DNA from: Antennarius striatus
Taxonomy: Eukaryota; Chordata; Actinopteri; Lophiiformes; Antennariidae
NCBI RefSeq assembly: GCF_040054535.1
Contig: NC_090797.1
Span: 13,469,001 to 13,533,000, forward strand
DNA: 64,000 nucleotides
Reading direction: 5' to 3'
The first letter of the stretch is position 1. Every line of letters starts with the position of its first letter. Positions 43,550-52,222 of this stretch are shown in pieces. The notes beneath the pieces are model-generated. The model was not told the origin of the DNA, searched no databases, and worked only from the letters and a program-made list of their open reading frames with translations. The position numbers and the translations under genes were made by a program.

Positions 43550-44444
43550 CGGTGGTGCCTCTACTTATGAAATTTTCTACTTACGAAATTTCTCAGCAGG
43601 AAAATATTACCTCTACTTACAAAAGAAATTTCGTTTTACGTAATGTAAAAACACAGCATCGGCTGGTACTCGAATAAATACATAGTACCGGCTGATACTC
43701 GAATCTCCCACCTATTACGTATCTTCCTGGCATCCCATTGGCTAAGAGGGATGCCACTCCACCTCTGTGTGGAGCTAGAGGTGTTTATGCAGCGTCCTGT
43801 TCCATTCAGCTCTCGACCCGTTAGGTAGTGTGATAATTTTGCGTAAATTTAACAACTTTGTCAGTACGTACTCACCATGGACCCCAAGAAAGTGATGGAG
43901 AAGAGAGGAAGAGAAAAGACGAAGAAAAGTTTTTTTGTCCATACAAACAAAGCAAGAGATAATAGAAAAGGATGCGTTTGGTTGATCTCGCCAAAGAATA
44001 TGGCCGTAATGCATCTACAATCACCACGTTGTTAAAACAAAAGGAATTTTAAGGAGTTTAAGGCATGGCGTGGGTGGTTGGAGAAGTTCAAAAGGAGGAC
44101 TGTAATTCACTCTGTTGTTCATGGTGAGATAGGAGCGAACCAAAGAGGGCAAAAAACAATGGGGACAGCTGTTAAAAGGTTAATTGCTGTCATTATTCTT
44201 TACTCTATTCTTTGTTTTTTACGTTATGCACAACTCTCATTTAATGTGTAATAATCTAATCGTAACATGTATTTGTGACATGTTTTGATGCATTTTTATG
44301 CCTTATAAAACATTTATGCCAGAATTTTTGTGGGCTTGGAACAGATTAGGGCATTTGCATGGAAAACGCGTCTCTACTTACGTAATTTTCTACTTACGTA
44401 ATTTCTTCCGGAACCAATTAATTTCGTAAGTAGAGGTATCACTG
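43550..44444 (+). mobile_element. pogo/Tigger-like DNA transposon, internally deleted (copy 2)
   Basis: The ends CGGTGGTGCCTCTACTTA and TAAGTAGAGGTATCACTG are inverted repeats flanked by TA on each side. The internal ATG at 43880 gives MDPKKVMEKRGREKTKKSFF, and a further frame gives RLVDLAKEYGRNASTITTLL, the CENP-B-type HTH. The catalytic domain is missing. It lies in tRNA unit 1; the matching place in unit 2 (near 48226) is empty, so it inserted after the units separated. Confidence 0.88.
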
Positions 44445-44521
44445 TACTGTATACCCAAGAGAAACATTGTGTGTCTCTCAATATGCATACTTGTCCTGGT
44501 GAGTGTCCTTGTACTGGTGAA

Positions 44522-44529
44522 TCACGTGA
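44522..44529. promoter_or_regulatory. Palindromic E-box TCACGTGA upstream of tRNA-Leu
   Basis: TCACGTGA, the ideal USF/TFE3-type E-box, lies about 180 bases upstream of this tRNA-Leu. It is kept in every unit (for example 48289-48296 and 57054-57061), including the two old diverged units. Confidence 0.4.
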
Positions 44530-44710
44530 AGTCCTCCTTTGGAGAAACAATGTGGTCTTGTGGTGCTATTAGGTGATTGTCATCATCTCTTACAACAGAA
44601 ACCGATGCTGTATGGTGGAGCAGTTTGACTTCAGACTGGTGACTTGCGTTAAAGCTTGAGCATTTACATTTAAATTTACAATTGACTTAGGTGAACTTCC
44701 CAAGCAAGTC

Positions 44711-44793
44711 GTCAGGATGGCCGAGCGGTCTAAGGCGCTGCGTTAAGGTCGCAGTCTCCCCTGGAGGCGTGGGTTCGAATCCCACTTCTGACA
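44711..44793 (+). tRNA. tRNA-Leu(AAG)
   Basis: An 83-nt cloverleaf. Acceptor GTCAGGA pairs with TTCTGAC with one G-U. A box TGGCCGAGCGGTC, anticodon loop TTAAGGT (anticodon AAG) on stem GCTGCG/CGCAG, long variable arm CTCC-CCT-GGAG, and T arm GGGTTCGAATCCC. The body is that of tRNA-Leu(CAG); only position 34 differs (A for C). The A34 would be edited to inosine and read CUU/CUC/CUA. A TTTT terminator starts at 44802. Appears intact. Confidence 0.93.
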
Positions 44794-45184
44794 ACTGCAG
44801 CTTTTCTCCACTGATCACAGGTCAAAGATACACACAACATTCTGTGGTTAAGCAGAATAGCTGTCCATTTTCACCCACCTGAGTTTCAGATCCAACCATT
44901 GAGTAAACTTTCCAAATATGTACATCAGTGTAGGAAGAGAGGAGAATGAAGCCATGCACCCATCATGAGAGACCTGGGAGACCACGGCCAGCCGGAGTAG
45001 GGCCTTCGCCTGCTCCCTCGCGTGGGAGTTTTCAATTGAATCTTTTTGTGATGTTGTGACTGTAGACGATGATGTTTCCAAGGCCGTTGCCATTTTACCA
45101 TGATAAACAATATGATTGAACTATTTACCACAGCAGTCTTTCAATGAGAGGTGAACCTCTACCTGTCTTGATTTCACAAGCATT

Positions 45185-45256
45185 GGGCCTATTTCACAAA
45201 GCAAGTTTAGTAGAAAACCTGGGCAAGTGAACCCTGAAATCTGGGAAAACCAGGGT
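45185..45256 (+). mobile_element. Harbinger-like element, left end only
   Basis: GGGCCTATTTCACAAAGCAA and the following 50 bases match the left end of the element at 48957-50149, at the same place in the tRNA unit (after ATT). The rest is replaced by Rex1 sequence. Confidence 0.75.
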
Positions 45257-45261
45257 TTTAT

Positions 45262-46228
45262 CAACTTCTGACAGGTCGGAGCTATCCAAATAACAAACCG
45301 TGGATAACACAGGACGTCAAGGATGTCCTCAACAGGAAAAAGAAGGCTTTCAGGACGAAGGATGAGGAGGAGATGAGAGAAGTACAGAGAGAGGTCAGAC
45401 GCTGCATAAAGGAGGCCAAGGATGCATACAGGAAGAAGGTGGAGCAGCAGCTGAGCACCAACAGCATGTGGGACGTCTGGGAGGGTGTGAGGAACATCAC
45501 TGGGCACAAAGCCAGGACCAGAACAGAGGTGGGAGGGGTGCAGAGAGCCAACAACCTGAATGACTTCTTCAATAGGTTCAACCAGCCCCCCCCGCAGCAC
45601 CCCCTATCACCCTTACGACCTCAGCAGCAGCTCACCAACGTCACCCCTGTCCCATGGCCTCCTTCCCCCCTCCACTTCAGCAAAGTGGAAGGTGCCCACC
45701 CTCTGGAAGATGTCGTGTATTGTTCCAGTTCCCAAAAAGAACCGGCCCAGTGAGCTGAATGACTTTCGACCGGTGGCGCTCACAACGCATCTGATGAAGA
45801 CTCTGGAGCGGTTCTTCCTCAGTCTCCTCAGGCCTCAGGTGAAACATGCTGAGGACTCTTTACATTTTGCCTACCGGGAAAAGGTCAGCGTGGACGACGC
45901 CATCGTCCACATGCTACACCTAGCCCATTCGCATCTGGACAAGGAAAGCGGCACTGTGAGGATCCTTTTTCTGGATTTTTCAAGTGCCTTTAACACCATC
46001 CAGCCCTGTATCCTACAGGAAAAACTCCTACAAATGCGAGTGGACCCCGGCTTGGTTGCTTGGATCCAAGACTACCTCACCAACAGACCACAGTTCGTCA
46101 GGCTAGAGGATGCCACGTCTCATACTGTGGTCAGCTGCATCGGTGCTCCACAGGGGACTGTCTTGTATCCAATCCTCTTCTCCCTGTGCACGGCAGACTT
46201 CTGCTACAATTCAGAACTGTGTCACCTC
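45262..46228 (+). mobile_element. Rex1 LINE fragment, missing both ends
   Basis: The linker reads YPNNKPWITQDVKDVLNRKK, CIKEAKDAYRKKVEQQL and MWDVWEGVRNITGHK. After a frame change near 45690 the RT follows: VPKKNRPSELNDFRPVALT, the ILFLDFSSAFNTIQP block used for Rex1 PCR, DYLTNRPQFVRLEDATSH, GAPQGTVLYPILFSL. It stops at ELCHLQ, just before the catalytic FSDD motif, and joins tRNA-array spacer DNA directly. LINEs normally lose 5' ends, so loss of the 3' end implies a later deletion or recombination. Confidence 0.88.
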
Positions 46229-46412
46229 CAATTGCAGAGGTAGTACTCACCAACAGCCAGTGTAAATTACAACACCAACTTGGATAATGTCCCAAAAATC
46301 TTATTCCAACAAAATACAGTCAGAGCATTTAAAAAAAAAATTGGGTGCAGGACTAGTTGAGGGCCGATCAAACTCCAAAGGTTTCGTTCTCTGCAGACCA
46401 TCAGTTTCTATG

Positions 46413-47901
46413 CTGGGCTTACGCTAGCCATTCGCCACTTCGCCATAGGCAAAGTAAATTCCAGATTGGCTACAAGGTTTTTAGACTGTGTAGCCACAGT
46501 GGTGCTGTCATTTTTATGGAAAAAAGGCTAAAACTTACAACTTTTTCACTCGCTAGCGGCGCTCGCTATTTCCGCTAGGCTATTTCCGCTAGCGAGCAGC
46601 GCTAGCACCGCTACTTCCGATAGCGGCCATCCGCTAGCGAGCGGCGCTAGCGAAAATAGCGCCGCTATTTCTGCATGCCGACGGAATTTAGCAGAACCAT
46701 GCCGACGGAAATAGGTGAAGTGACACGAATGCTCCCGATCATTAAATATGCACTCGGGTCATGGCACATTTATATCTGCATGAAGTAGGACAGAAATAAA
46801 GATAGTTAAGCTTGAACTGTCGAATTTAGTGTATTTTTGTAGGTAAACTGAACAGAAGATTTTGTCCTAAGAATGCAGGAAAACAACCCCATTTTCTAAA
46901 AAATTTCCCGGGGGAGGCCACCCGGACCCCTCCCATGCCCCCCCGCGACGAACGTTGGTCGTCCGCGGGCTGCACCACTGTCTTGGACACAGAGTGTGGC
47001 TTTTTGTGGCTTACTCAATTCTTCCCTGGAGTCTCTGTGCTCTATGTTCTCCCAGGTTTTTCTCAGGTTCACCCCTCATCCGCCCATCTGCAATGGACCT
47101 GCTCTTCCCATCCCACCAGTACCACCCCTAACCTAATTATCGGCTGGGGTCCGGCTTCCTTTTTCCTCCGCGCCACCATACTGTTCCACCCCTCATCCGC
47201 CCATCCGCTGTGGACCATCTGCTGTGGACCTGCACCTCCCATCCACCAGTATCACCCCCCACCTATCCATCGACTGGGGTCCTGCTGCCTGCCTTCCTTG
47301 GTGTCATCTTACTTTTCCACCCCTCATCCGCCCAGCCGCCGTGGACCTTCCTCTGTGGACCTGCACCTCCGAGCCCACCAGTATCACCCCCATCTCTCCA
47401 TGTGCTGTGCACCTTATCCTCCAAGCCCACCAGTACCACCCCTCAACTATCCATCGGCTGGGGTCCTGCTTCCTTTCTTCCTCCGTGCCGCCATACAGTC
47501 ATCCACACAGCTGTAATTGTGCCTTGACTTTAGCAACCTTAACCATATTGATACTGTCTCTATCTGGCCTATCTGTCACTCTCTCTCTGTCTCTCTCTCT
47601 CTGATGCTGTTCTTGTCTTCCTTTGATTTCTTTTCCACCCAACCGGTCGAGGCGGATGGCCGCCCAAAAGAGTCTGGGTCCTGCCCACAGTTTCTTCCTC
47701 ATGGAGGGAGTTTTTCCCCGCCACTGTCGCTTATGCTTGCTCTGGAGGGTTCAGTTGGGTTTCTCTGTCTGTTAAAGCGCTTTGAAATGTCTGCTGTCAT
47801 GATTAAGCGCTATATAAATAAAACTTGATTGATTGATTGATTGATTGATTTTACACTGAGCCACACTGGCTTAGTCATACTAGCTCCTAGTGTAAGCCCA
47901 G
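46413..47901. mobile_element. Unassigned TIR DNA transposon with nested repeat
   Basis: The ends CTGGGCTTACGCTAG and CTAGTGTAAGCCCAG are inverted repeats, flanked by the 5-bp direct repeat CTATG (46408-46412 and 47902-47906). Unit 1 keeps the uninterrupted site at 43259-43263. The left part is full of GCTAGCG palindromes (46550-46670). No transposase is present. A LINE-tailed repeat (about 46975-47850) is nested inside, leaving about 50 bp of element on the right. I cannot assign a superfamily. Confidence 0.75.
46975..47850 (+). mobile_element. Nested repeat with LINE-like 3' tail (second copy)
   Basis: Same family as 300-855, with a longer body. The repeated CATCGGCTGGGGTCC/CCACCAGTA units are spread over 47090-47480. 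After a CT-rich region come CCCAACCGGTCGAGGC, GGAGGGAGTTTTTCC, TGTTAAAGCGCTTTGAAATG and the (GATT)n tail. The left boundary is approximate. Confidence 0.6.
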
Positions 47902-47980
47902 CTATGTAAATGGTCCTGACTATGCAGTCATGAATTTATTTGAGCCGTTATCGATTTGTGCATTTTATCAGGACTGTTAA

Positions 47981-48052
47981 GCATTGGTGGTTCGCTGGTC
48001 GAATTCTCGCCTGCCACGGGTAGCATCACGGGTTCGATTCCTGGACAATACA
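47981..48052 (+). pseudogene. tRNA-Gly pseudogene, unit 2
   Basis: The first half is good (GCATTGGTGGTTCGCTGGTC) and the B box is intact (GGTTCGATTCC), but the 3' half of the anticodon stem is scrambled (CACGGGTAGCATC) and the acceptor 3' strand is changed (ACAATACA). It cannot fold as a normal tRNA. Confidence 0.8.
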
Positions 48053-48493
48053 AAAGACCTTTTGACTCAATCGTGTCAGACTAAAAAACAAATCAACCCG
48101 TTTGTCTTCTGAAGAAATGTGTTACCCATACTAGTACATACTAATGACGTTACCCATACTAGTACTTCAAACGTTGATTTAGGTTGTCTAAAATTATAGA
48201 CACAGCGCCGAAAATCACAATCATGTACTGTATACCCAAGAGAAACATTGTGTGTCCCTCAATATGCATACTTGTCTGTACTGGTCCATCACGTGAAATG
48301 CTCCTTTGGAGAAACGGTGTGGTCTTGTGGTGCCATTAGGTGATTGTCATCATCTCTTGCAGCAATAAACCGATGTCGTATGGTGGAACAGTTGAACTTC
48401 AGACTGGTGACTTGCATGACAGCTTGAGCATTTACATTTGAATTTACAATTGATGCGTCTTGGTTTGACTGAGGTGAATTTCCCAAGCAAGTC

Positions 48494-48576
48494 GTCAGAA
48501 TGGCCGAGTGGTCTAAGGCGCTGCGTTAAGGTCGCAGTCTCCCCTGGAGGCGTGGGTTCAAATCCCACTTCTGACA
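48494..48576 (+). tRNA. tRNA-Leu(AAG), second copy
   Basis: An 83-nt cloverleaf with GTCAGAA fully paired to TTCTGAC, so the G-U of the other copies is repaired. A box TGGCCGAGTGGTC, anticodon loop TTAAGGT (AAG), variable arm as in the first copy, B box GGTTCAAATCC. A TTTT follows nine bases later. Shares the unusual AAG anticodon with 44711-44793. Appears intact. Confidence 0.92.
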
Positions 48577-48956
48577 ACTGCAGCTTTTCTCCACAGGTCA
48601 AAGATACACATAGCATCATGTGGTTAAGCAGAAAAGCTGTCCATTTTCACCCACCTGAGTTTCAGTAAGCCATAGAGCCAACCATTGAAATTGAGTAAAC
48701 TTTCCAAATACGCACATCAGGGCAAGAAGAGAGGAGGACGAAGCCATGCACCCATCATGAGAGGCCTGGGAGACCACGGGCAGCTGGAGTCAGGCCCTCA
48801 CGTGGGAGATTTCAATTGAATCTTTTTGTGATGTTGTGACTGTAGACGATGATGTTTCCAAGGTCGTTGCCACGATAAACAATATGATTGAACTATTTAT
48901 CACAGTAGTCTTTCAATGAGAGGTGAACCTCTACCTGTCTTAATTTCACAAACATT

Positions 48957-50149
48957 GGGCCTATTTTAAAAAGCAAGTTTAGCAGAAAACCTGGGTAAGT
49001 TAATCCTGAAATCCGGGAAAACCGGGATTTTTGGTCCCACAAAGGGAGGTACCATAACCAGAATTAAAGCAGTAACACTGACGAGTAAAATGAGGTAAAC
49101 TGAACCTCTGGGTTTGTTAGCGCAGTAACAGACCCTCTGAAGTTAACCTGGTTGGGAGCAGGTTTATTCGTCAAACACAGGGTTTCCTCTTACTCTGCCC
49201 TCACAGCCGCTCACGTCATTTCATTTCCTGGTTCTGTCAGACAGAGAATATTACCGATGTAAGGGTTTATAAATAACTCTAATTTAGAGGTATTTTAGAG
49301 ACAAAAATGGCATGTCCGTTTGATAAGGATCCCGTTTGTGAAGGTTCAGCATTAATTCACAGAGAATTAAATATTTTTGTATTGCGTTCACATCTCCTGT
49401 CATATCCAGACACTTCTCTTTATGATGTTTTGTAATGTGCATATGCCGATGTACTATTTTATTTGCATAACATTCAAATGTTAAAATACATTTCCTTATC
49501 TAACAGAAATTGCTATTGATGAGAGCACATTTATGTGCGTGAAAAGAGCATTATGTTGGCGATAAAAACAACTGAAAAGTCAAACGTCCACTATGTATAC
49601 TGTACAGCATCAAACATAATGAGGATGAGGAGGATCCCTAAAGAGATGATGCAGAAGTCTGTCCTGTGTAAACAATGTTTTTATCTTTCATTCGCAGCTA
49701 TTGACATGTGCGCTTCTCCCCCGCTGGATTGCGCCTAAATAATATAAATAAATAAAATAAATAAACAACGGACTACAATAAAACTTGTGCATTGACTTGA
49801 GCAGCAATTCACTTCCACAGCGTCTCTCTGTTCTTTTCAGCTGCACCGCTGTTGCTTTTTCTTCTGAAAATGTCCTCAAAGTCTTCATCTGCATGAATTG
49901 AAATCTGTACTCCGACTGCCGTAAAGCGCTTCGTCTGTCGTCATGGTGAATCGTCGTATCGGGGCTCCATTGATAATGGCTTTTTTCTTAGAGTTGTCAC
50001 GCCTGTTAAACTGCAGGTCATCTTACTCAGTTAACAAAACTAACGCCTGAAAAGCGTTTGTGAAACCGATTTCCCTGGTTTTCCAAGTTAGTGTAAGTCA
50101 ACCCAGAACCACAGGTTTACCTCAGGGTTCGTCTTTGTGAAACGGACCC
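48957..50149 (+). mobile_element. PIF/Harbinger-like DNA transposon, internally deleted
   Basis: The left end GGGCCTATTTCACAAAGC and right end CTTTGTGAAACGGACCC are imperfect inverted repeats, flanked by ATT on each side (48954-48956 and 50150-50152). A 3-bp target duplication and the start of a HARBI1-like protein (49307-49435) support Harbinger. The remainder carries no transposase core. It separates tRNA unit 2 from the second HMG arm. Confidence 0.75.
49307..49435 (+). pseudogene. HARBI1-like transposase N-terminus fragment
   Basis: Forty-two codons from ATG to stop begin MACPFDKDPVCEGSALIHRE and end LLSYPDTSLYDVL. Family members typically start MACPxxxxxVDEGA and continue to FPDxxLYERYRFS, so this is the recognisable first exon piece cut off before RYRF. 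The DDE core is absent. Confidence 0.55.
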
Positions 50150-50177
50150 ATTATTTCAATATCCACTTCCATTTATA

Positions 50178-50191
50178 GTGCCACCTGCTGG
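50178..50191 (-). promoter_or_regulatory. CTCF-core-like motif at duplication edge (copy 2)
   Basis: Minus strand CCAGCAGGTGGCAC; one base differs from the copy-1 site (C to A in a position where the consensus allows A or G on this strand) and the match to the core is kept. Confidence 0.38.
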
Positions 50192-50207
50192 CTTAAGGAA
50201 GTAATAC

Positions 50208-50465
50208 GTGCCAGAGTCACATCAAATTCTTCCATCTCCTGTCAGTTGTAGTGACAGTTACACAGTTGATGGTGATTGGCTGATTCAGTTTGACCAGGCT
50301 TCTGATTGGTGGATTCCACTTGACTCCACCCACACTGACTGTACTGATGTATCACCTGAAGTGATTTCAGTCAGTTCGACACTCCACATCAGTGAGGCCA
50401 AGACAACTGTCAGCCAACAAACTGCAGGATATCAGAACATCAAACTGGAAAAACTGATTGATTAA
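50208..50465 (+). other. Unidentified open frame, possible terminal exon (copy 2)
   Basis: Eighty-six uninterrupted codons, including GDWLIQFDQASDWWIPLDST and SVSSTLHISEAKTTVSQQTA, ending KLEKLID and stop. A good acceptor-like tract (TTCCATCTCCTGTCAG) lies inside at 50229-50244 and AATAAA follows downstream near 50501. The same frame in copy 1 has a stop. It could be the last exon of an ancestral neighbour gene, or simply non-coding DNA in which one copy happens to be open. Confidence 0.25.
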
Positions 50466-50959
50466 AACCGATAATTATTTTGTTTCAAACAACATTAACT
50501 AATAAACAGCAAAAGAAAAGGAAGTAAAATTGTCAACCAACATGCACCCAGTACAGTAAGTCATGACTCTTGTACAACTAAAGTAAAATTAGTATTCAAA
50601 TTACATCAAATTTATATTCCTCCACATTTACAGTTAAATGATCGTATATTTTAGATTTGCAACACACAAATTAAAAGATTTTCATGAATTTCATCTTAAT
50701 TTTGAGAATTATGGTTTGCAGTTCACAAACATTAAGAATCTGGTATCTCAAAAATTTTTAATATTTCAATAGATCAGTCATAAAAAAGATTTTCCATACT
50801 GAAAAGTTCAAGTGTAGACACGTTTTTTCATTTATATACATGATACTTGGTCAGACCTGGTTTTACTTGAATTCCTTCATCAATGCTACTGAAGTCAGAA
50901 GAAGAATTATAGTTTAAATATCCTCATAGGAAAATTATTTATGCATCTCTTTCTATATA

Positions 50960-51096
50960 CAGTAATCCCTCGCTTATTTGCGCTTCAAGATGCGCGGCCT
51001 CACAGCATTGCGGATTTTTAGTAGGATTCACGTGATACTGTATGTGCATGCTATTGGCCGACAGCATCCATGTGTGCACTGCGTTCTGACACTCAT
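50960..51096. mobile_element. TA-flanked MITE, duplicated copy 2
   Basis: CAGTAATCCCTCGCTTATTT preceded by TA; the same insertion as 39137. Cut short at GCGTTCTGACA, where the hairpin-headed repeat begins. Confidence 0.6.
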
Positions 51097-51360
51097 CCTC
51101 TCCTTTGTATGCCTACAAGCATACAAAGGAGATGATGGTAGAGCAGTGGGCGGCTCCTTCCTGGTTCGCCTCAAATGAGGAACTCTTTTTTGGGGGGGGT
51201 GCCTTGCTCATGGACACTGCAGCAGTACTCAAGAGGTGAACTGGCACCTCTCTAACTAACAGTTCACACTTCAAATTTTTGGTCCAAAGGCAAGTCTTGA
51301 ACAGGCCCCACTCTGATCCCCAGCCCAAGACCTAGTGGGCTGAGCTACTGCTGCTCCTTA
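51097..51360. repeat. Hairpin-headed dispersed repeat, duplicated copy 2
   Basis: Begins with a perfect 14-bp inverted repeat, TCTCCTTTGTATGC (51099-51112) and GCATACAAAGGAGA (51119-51132), then the same body as 39430-39662 up to GGGCTGAGCTACTGCTGC. Confidence 0.65.
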
Positions 51361-52222
51361 GAAAACATTCAGGTCCCTGAGATACACCTGCACTATAGAC
51401 ATAACAGGCCTACGACAATATATGTTCAAATGCAAAATAATGTCCACACTGGACACACCTGCTGGTATAGTGGAGTGGATCCACCCAGACAGTAAACTGT
51501 GGTTACAAACAAACCTTCTGCAGTGAGAGTGACCTCCACGGGAGAGCTCCTCTTCTCACTGCTTTCTGTCCACCGACAGTCAAAAAAAACTCTGGAATGA
51601 TCTTCATGAAAGTTGGCAGTAGGTCGAGGCTCTAAGGAACAGAAAACACATTTCTTTCTCAGTTATTATTCATTAGTGGCACATTCATAAAGTTGGTTTG
51701 AACTAAACATTGTGAGTTCAGTTGTAATTTAGTTTGATCATGTTTTGTTCGTAATTGTAATTAATAAACAACATCACAAATGTGTCCCTCCTCCACAAAT
51801 CCACCTTTTCTGCATGAGATTAATGGTACAACCATAACATCTGAGTGTTCCTTCATATGTAACAGCATCCAGCACAGAAGAATTACAACCTTATGTCCAC
51901 CTGAGCTGTTCATTCAGAACAAGAATTAGAAGAAGATCAACTTTATTAATCCCCTCAAAGGGGAAATTACTCTTTTCACTCTATACATGACTTTTTTGTG
52001 TTAGATCCAGGATATATTTGTGCAGGCCCCTGAAACACACAACACACAAGGAGCCTGCGAGCATGCAGTTAGTAGACAAAGGCCTTTCTCACTCTTTCTT
52101 AACGAATGACATCTTTTATACATAATGCCCAAACATGATTTAACTGTAGGTGTCACATAAATGTGATGAAATGTACATAATATCCCAGAATGAGCCAACT
52201 TTGGTGTCTTTGTATTTTAAAG

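Larger units (their letters stand above)
43108..45184 (+). repeat. Old tRNA unit 1 (Gly pseudogene, Leu-AAG), disrupted
   Basis: Colinear with the array monomers further right: ATCTTATTCCAACTAAATAC, then a degenerate tRNA-Gly, GTACTTCAAACGTTGATTTAG, the TCACGTGA word, tRNA-Leu, GGTCAAAGATACACACA, and GATGAAGCCATGCACCCATC. Divergence from the right-hand array is clearly greater than among the array monomers themselves. A pogo/Tigger element (43550-44444) splits it between the Gly and Leu positions. Confidence 0.85.
46229..48956 (+). repeat. Old tRNA unit 2 (Gly pseudogene, Leu-AAG), disrupted
   Basis: Starts at AATTGCAGAGGTAGTACTCACC, the spacer word that precedes Gly in the array, and runs through a degenerate tRNA-Gly, TCACGTGA, tRNA-Leu and ATGCACCCATCATGAGAGGC to the Harbinger insertion. 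A 1.5-kb TIR transposon (46413-47901) interrupts it. It is closest to unit 1: both have Leu-AAG and both carry the Harbinger left end at the same place. Confidence 0.85.

Noticed and set aside
45121-45600. Long minus-strand frames opposite Rex1
   Set aside because: Shadows of the Rex1 coding strand.
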